A DNA stretch of 5,356 nt, taken from positions 8,436 to 13,791 of the forward strand of contig DCIZ01000044.1 of assembly GCA_002317305.1 (NCBI GenBank), written 5' to 3'. Shown in pieces: positions 1-5,356 of this stretch. Origin of the DNA: Campylobacter sp. UBA1713. GTDB taxonomy: Bacteria > Campylobacterota > Campylobacteria > Campylobacterales > Campylobacteraceae. Under the pieces are notes generated by a model, which did no database searches, was not told the origin of the DNA, and saw only the letters and a list, made by a program, of their open reading frames with translations. Position 1 is the first letter of the stretch. Each line of letters begins with the position of its first letter. A program made the position numbers and the translations under genes.

Positions 1-44
1 CCGAAGAATCCCCCGCCTGGCGAGTGAGTAGAATCTCTGAAATT
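1..44 (+). repeat. Inverted, diverged copy of the intergenic repeat, cut by the window edge
   Basis: Bases 1-13 (CCGAAGAATCCCC) are the exact reverse complement of bases 88-100 in the next repeat copy. From about base 30, AGAATCTCTGAAATT again resembles the minus strand of that copy, with one base missing and one changed. Between them lies a perfect short palindrome, CGCCTGGCG (14-22), not present in the other copies. This looks like a rearranged or chimeric member of the family in opposite orientation. Its true left boundary is outside the window. No open reading frame covers it. Confidence 0.55.
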
Positions 45-69
45 CACAAAAAAGCAAATTTGTAGACTC

Positions 70-131
70 TACCCCCATCAAATTTCAGGGGATTCTTCGG
101 TCGGCTTGCCTCCCTCAGAATGACGGCGTTT
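70..131 (-). repeat. Intergenic repeat, full copy with two potential stem-loops
   Basis: This copy shares AAATTTCAGGGG, AGGGGATTCTTCG (87-99) and AATGACGGCGTTT (119-131) with the copy at 166-216, at an offset of 99 bases in its left half. It carries two potential hairpins: a small one with CCCC (73-76) pairing GGGG (88-91), and the symmetric 30-base hairpin at 92-121. On the plus strand it is followed by a run of nine T (129-137). It resembles, from memory, a class of CATTCTGAG...GAAGAATC intergenic repeats seen in many bacteria; this was not checked against any database. It lies downstream of trmB and overlaps no gene. Confidence 0.7.
92..121 (-). other. Symmetric 30-base hairpin with GA/GA internal loops
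   Basis: The element is an exact mirror-symmetric stem. Bases 92-96 pair with 117-121 (5 bp), 99-100 with 113-114 (2 bp), and 103-105 with 108-110 (3 bp, probably opening to 2 bp around a CAAG loop). The intervening dinucleotides (97-98, 101-102, 106-107, 111-112, 115-116) are all pyrimidine pairs TC or TT on the plus strand, so on the minus strand they read GA or AA. In RNA made from the minus strand, the direction of the neighbouring genes, the two interruptions on each arm face each other as tandem G-A mismatches, which are known to be stable in RNA. It lies 120-150 bases past the trmB stop. It is not a standard intrinsic terminator because no U tract follows on that strand. Confidence 0.6.
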
Positions 132-165
132 TTTTTTAGCTTTTTTTGAATTTTGATGAATTTAA

Positions 166-216
166 CCACACCCCAAAAAAATTTTAGGGGATTCTTCGCA
201 CGCAATGACGGCGTTT
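166..216 (-). repeat. Intergenic repeat, copy with shortened centre
   Basis: This is the second direct copy of the repeat at 70-131. It retains AAATTTTAGGGG (179-190), the identical AGGGGATTCTTCG (186-198) and the identical AATGACGGCGTTT (204-216). Only 5 bases separate the two conserved blocks, against 19 in the full copy, so the central hairpin has lost 14 bases and cannot form. The CCCC/GGGG stem (171-174 with 187-190) is kept, with a 12-base A/T loop. It begins 25 bases beyond the trmB stop. It could weakly affect the 3' end of the operon transcript, but no U tract follows it. Confidence 0.65.
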
Positions 217-241
217 CGTTTGACGATTTTGGTTTAAAAAT

Positions 242-1744
242 TTAACTTTTTATGATAAATTCATCTTTCAGAATCTCGCAAATTTTTGCGTGAGCTTTGA
301 AATTTTCTGCCGTTTTTAGTGGCGTTTTTAGGTATTTTGCGTGCCATTTTTTGCTTTCGCCACCGTTTTCGCCCTCAAAGCCACGTTCTAACAAAATGTA
401 AACGTGTTCCGGGCGGTAGAATCCGCCAAAACTCACACGCAAAAGCACTCTTTTACACTTGTCAAATTTGTCAAAACCGCCACAACTCAAATTTGAATCA
501 CCACAAAAACCATCACCAAACGCCCGTTCAAAATGCACGAAAAAATCTTCACCCCTAAAAAACGCACGCTCGCCACAAACGTTACTGCCACAAACGCCAC
601 CGCCACCGCCGTCAAACTCCACACGCCCAAACTCAAACGCACACTCGCCACCGCCAGCCACGCCACTAAAAACTTCAGCCGAAACCGCACCGCAACTAAA
701 AATCACATCGTAAATGTCCTTTTGTTGTTTAGTCCAGCGCGCTTCATATTTGCTCGTAACAGAAAGCGCTCTGTTTTTGTAAATTTGCACGTCAGCACTA
801 GCCAAATCAAGCAGTTTTTGCGTGGTAAATTCAGCATACTCTCTCTCGTCAGTTCGTAGCTCAAACCGCCCGCCTAGCGCCAAAACTCGCTCGCACTCAC
901 GCACAAAGTCGGCACTCACCACACGCCGCTTTTCGCTTTTTAGCCACGGCACAGGAAAGTGCAAAAAGATGCGTTCAACCAAATTTGACGGCGTCATAGC
1001 TAAAAAAAGCCGCGCATCTACGCCAAAAAGTGCCACGTTTTTTAGCCCTTTTGCGACAGCTAGGTTAGAGACTTGCTCGAGCGCAGGCACGTAGACCTCT
1101 AGCCCTATGACAAGCGTTTTTGGGTTTTGTGCGGCTTGGAAAAGCAAGTGCCTACCACTTCCAAAACCAACCTCCACAAAGACTTTTTCGTAGTTTGTGC
1201 GGCACATTTCAAAAAGCGTTTCTATCTCGTTTTCTCCAAAAACAAACGGCAGTTTTTTCGCCTCTTTTGAAGGCTTAACGGCGTAGGCTTGGCTGACGAT
1301 GCCGCTACAAAATTCGTTTTTGAACACTTCTAGCGTTTTTTGTAGCAGTGCTAGGCTAGAAGGGCGAGAGAGTTTGTCGGCTTTTACGGTGAAGCTGGCT
1401 TGTGTGTTTTGTGTGCTAGACAAATTTGCCTTTTCGTCTTGACAAAGTAGGGCGGTTTTTTCGTTTTTTTTCGTTTCATTTTGCGTTTCGTTTTGCAAAA
1501 CGTCTAAAACTTCGCGCCCGCTACTCTCGTTTTTTTCTCTTTTTAAATTTGACTTTGTGCCTTTTGTGGTTTTGTTTTTTTGCTCCATTTGGCGTGTTTT
1601 TATAATTATAAAAAACTCCTCGCCACCGCACTCACACGCCACCAAACGCTCGTTACCGCTTGCCACTTCGTAGCAAAACCGCACGCCATCACGCTCAAAA
1701 GGCAAATTTAGTTCGCGAACATTTTGACATATAAAATTTGGCAT
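242..1744 (-). CDS. trmB: tRNA (guanine-N7-)-methyltransferase
   Basis: This enzyme methylates N7 of G46 in the variable loop of tRNAs, using S-adenosylmethionine. The 500-residue product shows the family core: SAM-binding EVGFGSGRH (residues 191-199), IGLEVY (213-218), LHFPVPW (261-267) followed by KRR (272-274), FELRTD (294-299) and SKYEARW (331-337). The N-terminus MPNF and a C-terminal region with EDFFVHFE (399-406) and YRPEHVY (443-449) match my memory of Campylobacter TrmB, which is about 390 residues and much longer than the E. coli protein. The extra length comes mainly from a K/E/N/T/Q-rich stretch (about 51-125) and a Gly- and Cys-rich stretch (about 351-424). Both interrupt poorly conserved regions and leave the catalytic core intact. 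The ATG start is supported by AAGGAG five bases upstream. It is the last gene of the probable spoT-tyrS-trmB operon. Function is confident; the role of the insertions is unknown. Confidence 0.93.
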   Translation of the reverse strand: MPNFICQNVRELNLPFERDGVRFCYEVASGNERLVACECGGEEFFIIIKTRQMEQKNKTTKGTKSNLKREKNESSGREVLDVLQNETQNETKKNEKTALLCQDEKANLSSTQNTQASFTVKADKLSRPSSLALLQKTLEVFKNEFCSGIVSQAYAVKPSKEAKKLPFVFGENEIETLFEMCRTNYEKVFVEVGFGSGRHLLFQAAQNPKTLVIGLEVYVPALEQVSNLAVAKGLKNVALFGVDARLFLAMTPSNLVERIFLHFPVPWLKSEKRRVVSADFVRECERVLALGGRFELRTDEREYAEFTTQKLLDLASADVQIYKNRALSVTSKYEARWTKQQKDIYDVIFSCGAVSAEVFSGVAGGGECAFEFGRVEFDGGGGGVCGSNVCGERAFFRGEDFFVHFERAFGDGFCGDSNLSCGGFDKFDKCKRVLLRVSFGGFYRPEHVYILLERGFEGENGGESKKWHAKYLKTPLKTAENFKAHAKICEILKDEFIIKS

Positions 1745-1749
1745 ATTTT

Positions 1750-1755
1750 CTCCTT
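1750..1755 (-). promoter_or_regulatory. Ribosome binding site of trmB
   Basis: AAGGAG on the minus strand lies five bases before the ATG at 1742-1744. It is a strong site, and it fixes the start of trmB at MPNF. Confidence 0.85.
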
Positions 1756-1788
1756 ACAGAATGCGGAATGCGGAATTTGCGGTTACAG
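1754..1788. repeat. Short tandem repeat between tyrS and trmB
   Basis: Plus-strand GAATGCG occurs twice in tandem (1759-1765, 1766-1772), followed by a related GAATTTGCG (1773-1781). The array is bracketed by two copies of TTACAG (1754-1759 and 1783-1788). It fills most of the 54-base gap between the tyrS stop and the trmB start and abuts the trmB ribosome binding site. It is non-coding, and nothing suggests a promoter. Confidence 0.6.
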
Positions 1789-1798
1789 TTTTCAGAAT

Positions 1799-2983
1799 TT
1801 ACGCCACGACTACTTTTATGAATTTTTTCTTGCCTACTTGCACGACAAATTCGCCTTTTTCAAATTTAAACTGCTCGTCTGTAACCTTTACGCCATCGAT
1901 GCTAACGGCGTTTGCCTTTATGTTTCGGCGCGCTTCGCTATTTGAGCCTACTAGTCCGCATGAGCTTAACACCTCTGGCAGCCACGCGCCCACGCTTACC
2001 GAAAAGCTCTCAAGCTCGCTAGGCACGCCGCCGCCTCCGTGGACATTTTGAAACTCTTTGAGTGCTGCTACTGCTGCCGCTTCGCCATGGTACCTTGCCA
2101 CCAGCTCGCACGCCAGCGCCTCTTTTGCCGCTTTTGGATGTCCGGCTTTCAAAGCCTCCACTTCGCTTTCACTCTTTGTGCTTAAAAGCTCAAACCATGT
2201 CCACATTAGCTCATCGCTAATGCTTAGCACCTTGCCAAACATATTTGACGGCTCGTCTGTTACGCCTATGTAGTTGCCTAGACTTTTGCTCATCTTGTGC
2301 ACGCCGTCTAGCCCGACAAGTAGCGGCATCATCACCACCGCTTGCTCTTTGCCTGTGTTGTAGGTGCGTTGCAACGTGCGTCCCATGAGTAGGTTAAATT
2401 TTTGGTCAGTCCCGCCAAATTCTATGTCGCACTTCATCACTACGCTGTCATAGCCCTGTAAAAGTGGATACAAAAATTCGCTTATGGCGATGGGTGTTTG
2501 CGCTTTGTAGCGTTTTGTAAAGTCATCTCTTTCTAGCATGCGCGCCACGTTAAAGGTAGAGGCAAGTGCTATTAGTCCAGCAGCACCCAGCTCTTTTAGC
2601 CACGACGAGTTGTAGAGAATCTCTGTCTTTTCGCGGTCTAAGATCTTAAAAACTTGCTCTGTGTAGGTCTTTGCGTTTGCTCTTATGGTCTCGTCATCTA
2701 GCATCTTTCGTGTGGCGCTTTTGCCTGTTGGGTCGCCTATCTTTGCTGTGAAGTCGCCCACTAAAAACTGCACGATGGCGCCGTGTTTTTGTAGCAGTGC
2801 CATCTTGTTTAGGACTACTGTGTGCCCAAAGTGAAGGTCAGCAGCTGTCGGGTCAGCGCCTAATTTTACGTAAAAGTGCTCGCCCGTTTCGTAGTATTTG
2901 CGAATCATCTCTTGAATTTGTTCAAAGCCTATCACTTCGGCAACGCCACGTCTAACCTCTTTCATAATCTCGTCTAAATTCAT
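1799..2983 (-). CDS. tyrS: Tyrosyl-tRNA synthetase
   Basis: This cytoplasmic class I synthetase attaches tyrosine to tRNA-Tyr using ATP. The 394-residue product has the HIGH signature as HFGH (51-54), the tyrosine pocket pattern Y172...Q176...D179, GGTDQ (190-194) and KMSKS (230-234). A C-terminal S4-like RNA-binding domain spans about 337-394, including SNSEARRNI and a VSIDG turn. The KMSKS loop, rather than KFGKT, places it in the TyrZ-like branch of bacterial TyrRS. Length is normal for that branch. The frame can be extended one codon to a TTG at 2984-2986. I prefer the ATG at 2981-2983 because AGGAG lies six bases upstream of it, and only three from the TTG. It sits between spoT (55-base gap) and trmB (54-base gap), and is probably co-transcribed with both. 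Confidence 0.96.
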   Translation of the reverse strand: MNLDEIMKEVRRGVAEVIGFEQIQEMIRKYYETGEHFYVKLGADPTAADLHFGHTVVLNKMALLQKHGAIVQFLVGDFTAKIGDPTGKSATRKMLDDETIRANAKTYTEQVFKILDREKTEILYNSSWLKELGAAGLIALASTFNVARMLERDDFTKRYKAQTPIAISEFLYPLLQGYDSVVMKCDIEFGGTDQKFNLLMGRTLQRTYNTGKEQAVVMMPLLVGLDGVHKMSKSLGNYIGVTDEPSNMFGKVLSISDELMWTWFELLSTKSESEVEALKAGHPKAAKEALACELVARYHGEAAAVAALKEFQNVHGGGGVPSELESFSVSVGAWLPEVLSSCGLVGSNSEARRNIKANAVSIDGVKVTDEQFKFEKGEFVVQVGKKKFIKVVVA

Positions 2984-2989
2984 CAAAAT

Positions 2990-2994
2990 CTCCT
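2990..2994 (-). promoter_or_regulatory. Ribosome binding site of tyrS, decides the start
   Basis: Minus-strand AGGAG is six bases before the ATG at 2981-2983 and three bases before the in-frame TTG at 2984-2986. The spacing favours ATG. Just upstream is the A/T palindrome AAATTTAAATTT (2995-3006). Confidence 0.8.
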
Positions 2995-3038
2995 AAATTT
3001 AAATTTTTGGCACTTTTAACGCCTTTTTTCTAATGTTT

Positions 3039-5204
3039 TTACGCGTAAGCGTCAGCTAGCGACTTAAATTCGGCTACGTTAAATTTGGCTTCTATCTTTC
3101 TTTTTATCTCCTCGCTGTTGAGGTTTTCGTTTATCTCTATGGTCATCTCAAAAAAGTCCGCTAGTCCTAAGTCTTCGTCCTCGTCTAGTTTTATGGTAAC
3201 GAGGTCAGCGCCAAGCTTACTAATAAACGTCAAAAGCTCCGCTAGACTTCCACGCCTGTTTTCGATGCTAATGATGAGCCTGTAACGAAGTGGCGCGTTT
3301 CGTGTCCATTTGACAAATATCATCTCCTCTTTTTCCATCAGCTCGCCCGCCCGCTCGCAAAGCTTGTTGTGCACGCAAACGTTGTGAGCGCTACGAAAAG
3401 CTATGATGTCATCGCCTCGTTTTGAGTTGCAGCAGTAGTCAAATTCGACTGCGTTTATCTTGTGGTTTGAATATACCACGATGTTGTCGAATTTTTGTTT
3501 TTTTATCTCATATGTGTTAAAGTTAAAAATTCCTTTTGCGTGTTTTTTTATGATGTTTGAGACATCTGTCAAAAAGACCGAATCTGTCGCTATTTTGGCT
3601 ATCTTTTTGGTGAGGTTTTCCACTTCTACCCACTCTTTTACCTGCCTTTCGTTTGCACTAAAGATGCCACACAAAATTTTGTAGGCTACTTTTGAGTTTA
3701 TCTCTTTTACTTTAGCACGACAATACTCTCTTATGGTCGCCTTTGCCTTGCCCGTTTTTACGTTCTCTAGCCAGCTAGCACGGATGCGTGTCTCGTCGCC
3801 TGTTACTATCTTTACTATGTCGCCGTTTTTTAGCTCTGTGAGTAGCGGGACTTTTATGCGATTCACGTAGGCTTCTTTTGCGTGTAAGCCGACTTCGCTG
3901 TGAATTTCGTAGGCGTAGTCAAGTGCTGTTGCGCCTCGCGGCAAGGTAAAAACGCCGCCTTTTGGCGAGTAGACGGCTATGTCCTCGACGTAGAGACTCT
4001 CTTTTGCTAGTTGGTAGAGATCTTCGACATTTGTGCCGCTGTCATCTCGCTCTTTTATGTCGCTAAGCCACGACAAATTCGGTGAAACCAAATTTGAGTG
4101 TTTATATTTCCAGTGTGCCGCTACACCGTATTCGGCGGTTTTGTGCATGTCAAAGGTGCGAATTTGCGCCTCGATGATGGTCTTTGAGTCAAAGATGGTC
4201 GTGTGAATCGTCTGGTAGCCGTTTTGTTTTGGTAGTGCTATGTAGTCTTTAAACCGCGCTATGAGTGGGTTAAAATTTGTGTGTAGCACGCCCAATGCTA
4301 TGTAGCACTCTTGAGCGCTCGGCACGAGGATGCGAATGGCTAGCAGGTCAAGCACTTCGTCTAGCCCGACGCCCTTTCGCTGCATCTTTAAGTATATAGA
4401 GTAGCGATGTTTTACACGTTTTTGGATCTCAAATGAGCCCTCTTCAAAGCCGTTTTGTTCTAGCTTGTCAGCGACTTTTTGGCTAAAAGCGCTTATTTTT
4501 AGCGAGAGTTGCTGTGAAAATTCGTTTAAAAAATCGTCTATTTTTGCGTATTCTTCGGGCATGGCGTAGCGAAAGCTCATGTCTTCGAGTAGGTTTTTTA
4601 TCTGGCTAATGCCTAGCCTATGTGCGATGGGTGCATAAACCATGAGCGTCTCTTCGGCGATGCGTTTTTGTTTGTCAGGGCGAAGTGCGCCGAGTGTAAG
4701 CATGTTGTGTAGGCGGTCGCAAAGCTTTACTACAAGCACACGGACATCTTCTATGCTAACTAGTAGCATTTTGCGAAACGAGAGTGCTGAAGCGGCGAGT
4801 TTTTCGTTTGACTCTGAGCTAACTAGCTCGCTAGCACGCACGGCGGCGATCTTTGTAAGACCTCTTACCAAAAACATAACCTCTTCGCCAAATTCAAATT
4901 TTATCTCCTCTTCGGTGCACTCTGTGTCCTCTACCACATCGTGAAGCAAAGCTGCCAAAAGCATCGCCTCGTCGCCGCCCATGTGTGCGACAAAAGCACA
5001 GACCAAAATAGGGTGAATGGCGTAAGGCTCGCCACTCTTTCTAAACTGCCCTTCGTGGCTAGAGATGCAAAAATCCACCGCTTTTAGCAAGATTCCTGTG
5101 GGCTTGGTTACGCTGTATAGCACATCTTTTGCACCTTCTATAGTCTTTACTTCTAGCACCTCTTCTAACAAAGTTTCTAGTTTTTCCTCATAATCAAGCC
5201 TCAT
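3039..5204 (-). CDS. spoT: Bifunctional (p)ppGpp synthetase/hydrolase (RelA/SpoT homologue)
   Basis: This is the stringent-response enzyme, which makes (p)ppGpp from ATP and GTP/GDP and degrades it. The 721 residues are of normal family length. The N-terminal HD hydrolase domain (about 40-190) has H64, H88-D89, E92-D93 and D163 in KLCDRLHNM, so hydrolysis looks intact. The synthetase domain (about 230-360) has KHRYSIY (265-271), RFKD (317-320), KQNGYQTIHT (326-335) and EAQIRT (345-350). RFKD is the RxKD form typical of bifunctional enzymes, not the ExDD form of synthetase-only RelA. A TGS domain follows (about 405-468), then a CC...H..C zinc-finger-like segment (C591, C592, H612, C616) and a C-terminal ACT domain (about 641-720). 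The ATG start has AGAGGA four bases upstream. It is the first gene of the probable operon. In Campylobacter it is usually the only long RSH enzyme, an established point I cannot test here. Confidence 0.96.
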   Translation of the reverse strand: MRLDYEEKLETLLEEVLEVKTIEGAKDVLYSVTKPTGILLKAVDFCISSHEGQFRKSGEPYAIHPILVCAFVAHMGGDEAMLLAALLHDVVEDTECTEEEIKFEFGEEVMFLVRGLTKIAAVRASELVSSESNEKLAASALSFRKMLLVSIEDVRVLVVKLCDRLHNMLTLGALRPDKQKRIAEETLMVYAPIAHRLGISQIKNLLEDMSFRYAMPEEYAKIDDFLNEFSQQLSLKISAFSQKVADKLEQNGFEEGSFEIQKRVKHRYSIYLKMQRKGVGLDEVLDLLAIRILVPSAQECYIALGVLHTNFNPLIARFKDYIALPKQNGYQTIHTTIFDSKTIIEAQIRTFDMHKTAEYGVAAHWKYKHSNLVSPNLSWLSDIKERDDSGTNVEDLYQLAKESLYVEDIAVYSPKGGVFTLPRGATALDYAYEIHSEVGLHAKEAYVNRIKVPLLTELKNGDIVKIVTGDETRIRASWLENVKTGKAKATIREYCRAKVKEINSKVAYKILCGIFSANERQVKEWVEVENLTKKIAKIATDSVFLTDVSNIIKKHAKGIFNFNTYEIKKQKFDNIVVYSNHKINAVEFDYCCNSKRGDDIIAFRSAHNVCVHNKLCERAGELMEKEEMIFVKWTRNAPLRYRLIISIENRRGSLAELLTFISKLGADLVTIKLDEDEDLGLADFFEMTIEINENLNSEEIKRKIEAKFNVAEFKSLADAYA

Positions 5205-5254
5205 GTGTTCCTCTTTTTTTTGTTGTGTTGTGTTGTTTGGTTTTTTTGGTTTGG
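5205..5254 (-). promoter_or_regulatory. A/C-only leader and ribosome binding site of spoT
   Basis: On the minus strand, everything from 5254 down to 5214 is A or C only, including two CACAA-type pentamers (within 5223-5235) and an A8 run (5214-5221). It ends in AGAGGA (5209-5214), four bases before the spoT ATG. Such a leader cannot fold on itself, so the ribosome binding site should be open. The ribosome binding site call is firm; any regulatory meaning of the composition is inference. Confidence 0.65.
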
Positions 5255-5263
5255 AGTGTTTAA

Positions 5264-5294
5264 AATATAAAGGGCACCTCTAACGAAAAAGCAA
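5264..5294 (-). promoter_or_regulatory. Tentative sigma70-type promoter for spoT
   Basis: On the minus strand, TTGCTT (5289-5294) and TATATT (5264-5269) resemble -35 and -10 boxes, with a rather long 19-base spacing. Transcription would start near 5257 and give a leader of roughly 50 bases. The -10 lies inside the left copy of the inverted repeat. Epsilonproteobacterial promoters often lack a clear -35, so the -10 is the more meaningful part. No alternative promoter is obvious in this gap, but an upstream gene off the window could also drive spoT. Confidence 0.35.
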
Positions 5295-5353
5295 GCCACC
5301 AAATTTACTTAAATGGTTTTTAGAGGTGCACTTAATGGCATCTCTAAAAACCA
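5267..5353. repeat. Three-copy inverted repeat upstream of spoT, with a 16-bp hairpin
   Basis: The core GCACCTCTAA occurs at 5274-5283, its exact reverse complement TTAGAGGTGC at 5320-5329, and a one-base variant (GCATCTCTAA) again from 5338. The last two form a hairpin of 16 pairs with one G-T wobble (5314-5329 with 5338-5353) and an 8-base loop. The first two match over 15 of 17 positions when extended outward (5267-5283 against 5320-5336). The GAGGTGC ends next to TA/TTA resemble terminal repeats of small transposable elements. No transposase is present, and an ordinary terminator of an upstream gene is possible, though no clear U tract follows on the minus strand. Confidence 0.6.
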
Positions 5354-5356
5354 GTT

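Noticed and set aside
92..137. Hairpin plus T9 run as a plus-strand intrinsic terminator
   Set aside because: The T run starts seven bases after the stem and the stem is broken by mismatches. No plus-strand gene is visible to the left, so it remains only a weak possibility.
171..190. CCCC/GGGG stem as the terminator of the operon
   Set aside because: It has only four strong pairs and no U tract after it on the minus strand. It is better explained as part of the repeat.
1..241. CRISPR array
   Set aside because: Repeat units differ in length and orientation, there are only two or three of them, and no regular spacers are present.
487..690. Minus-strand frame of 67 residues, hydrophobic (V/A/L/F-rich)
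   Set aside because: It lies inside trmB in another frame. Its hydrophobic look comes from the GC-biased repeat coding the glycine stretch.
319..1094. Overlapping plus-strand open frames opposite trmB
   Set aside because: They are antisense shadows of trmB. Their translations are low-complexity (Ser, Pro, Thr, Lys, His) with no recognisable domain.
2984..2986. TTG as the tyrS start codon
   Set aside because: The ribosome binding site would be only three bases away. The next codon is ATG with proper spacing and a better match to the family N-terminus.
3009..3023. Small GGC...GCC stem between spoT and tyrS as a terminator
   Set aside because: It has three Watson-Crick pairs plus two wobbles, and no U tract follows. 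It is too weak to separate the genes.

Overview
The window looks like chromosomal DNA from a Campylobacter-type epsilonproteobacterium. The evidence is the protein sequences: a tRNA m7G methyltransferase starting MPNF with the long N- and C-terminal extensions I remember from Campylobacter, a KMSKS-type tyrosyl-tRNA synthetase, and a long RelA/SpoT homologue. The AAATTT word is also frequent. Base composition looks higher in G+C than C. jejuni, which would fit one of the oral or higher-GC species, but I cannot name a species.

All three genes lie on the minus strand, in the transcribed order spoT (3039-5204), tyrS (1799-2983), trmB (242-1744). The two gaps between them are 55 and 54 bases. No convincing terminator or strong internal promoter is visible in them, so they probably form one operon. 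The shared theme is tRNA and translation: SpoT makes and breaks (p)ppGpp in response to starvation, TyrRS charges tRNA-Tyr, and TrmB adds m7G46 to tRNAs. The spoT-tyrS adjacency matches my recollection of C. jejuni. Having trmB next does not, and there is no rpoZ in the 152 bases in front of spoT, where I would have expected it.

The non-coding ends hold most of the unusual structure. Bases 1-241, downstream of trmB, carry a short dispersed-repeat cluster: two direct copies 99 bases apart and one diverged inverted copy at the window edge. One copy forms a striking symmetric hairpin interrupted by GA/GA internal loops. Bases 5205-5356, upstream of spoT, contain an almost pure A/C leader with a ribosome binding site, a tentative promoter, and three related copies of a GAGGTGC-type inverted repeat. 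Those copies can form two mutually exclusive hairpins.

I found no new multi-gene system. The three genes are housekeeping genes with intact key motifs. The points worth a second look are the flanking repeats, the large low-complexity insertions in TrmB, and the changed gene order.
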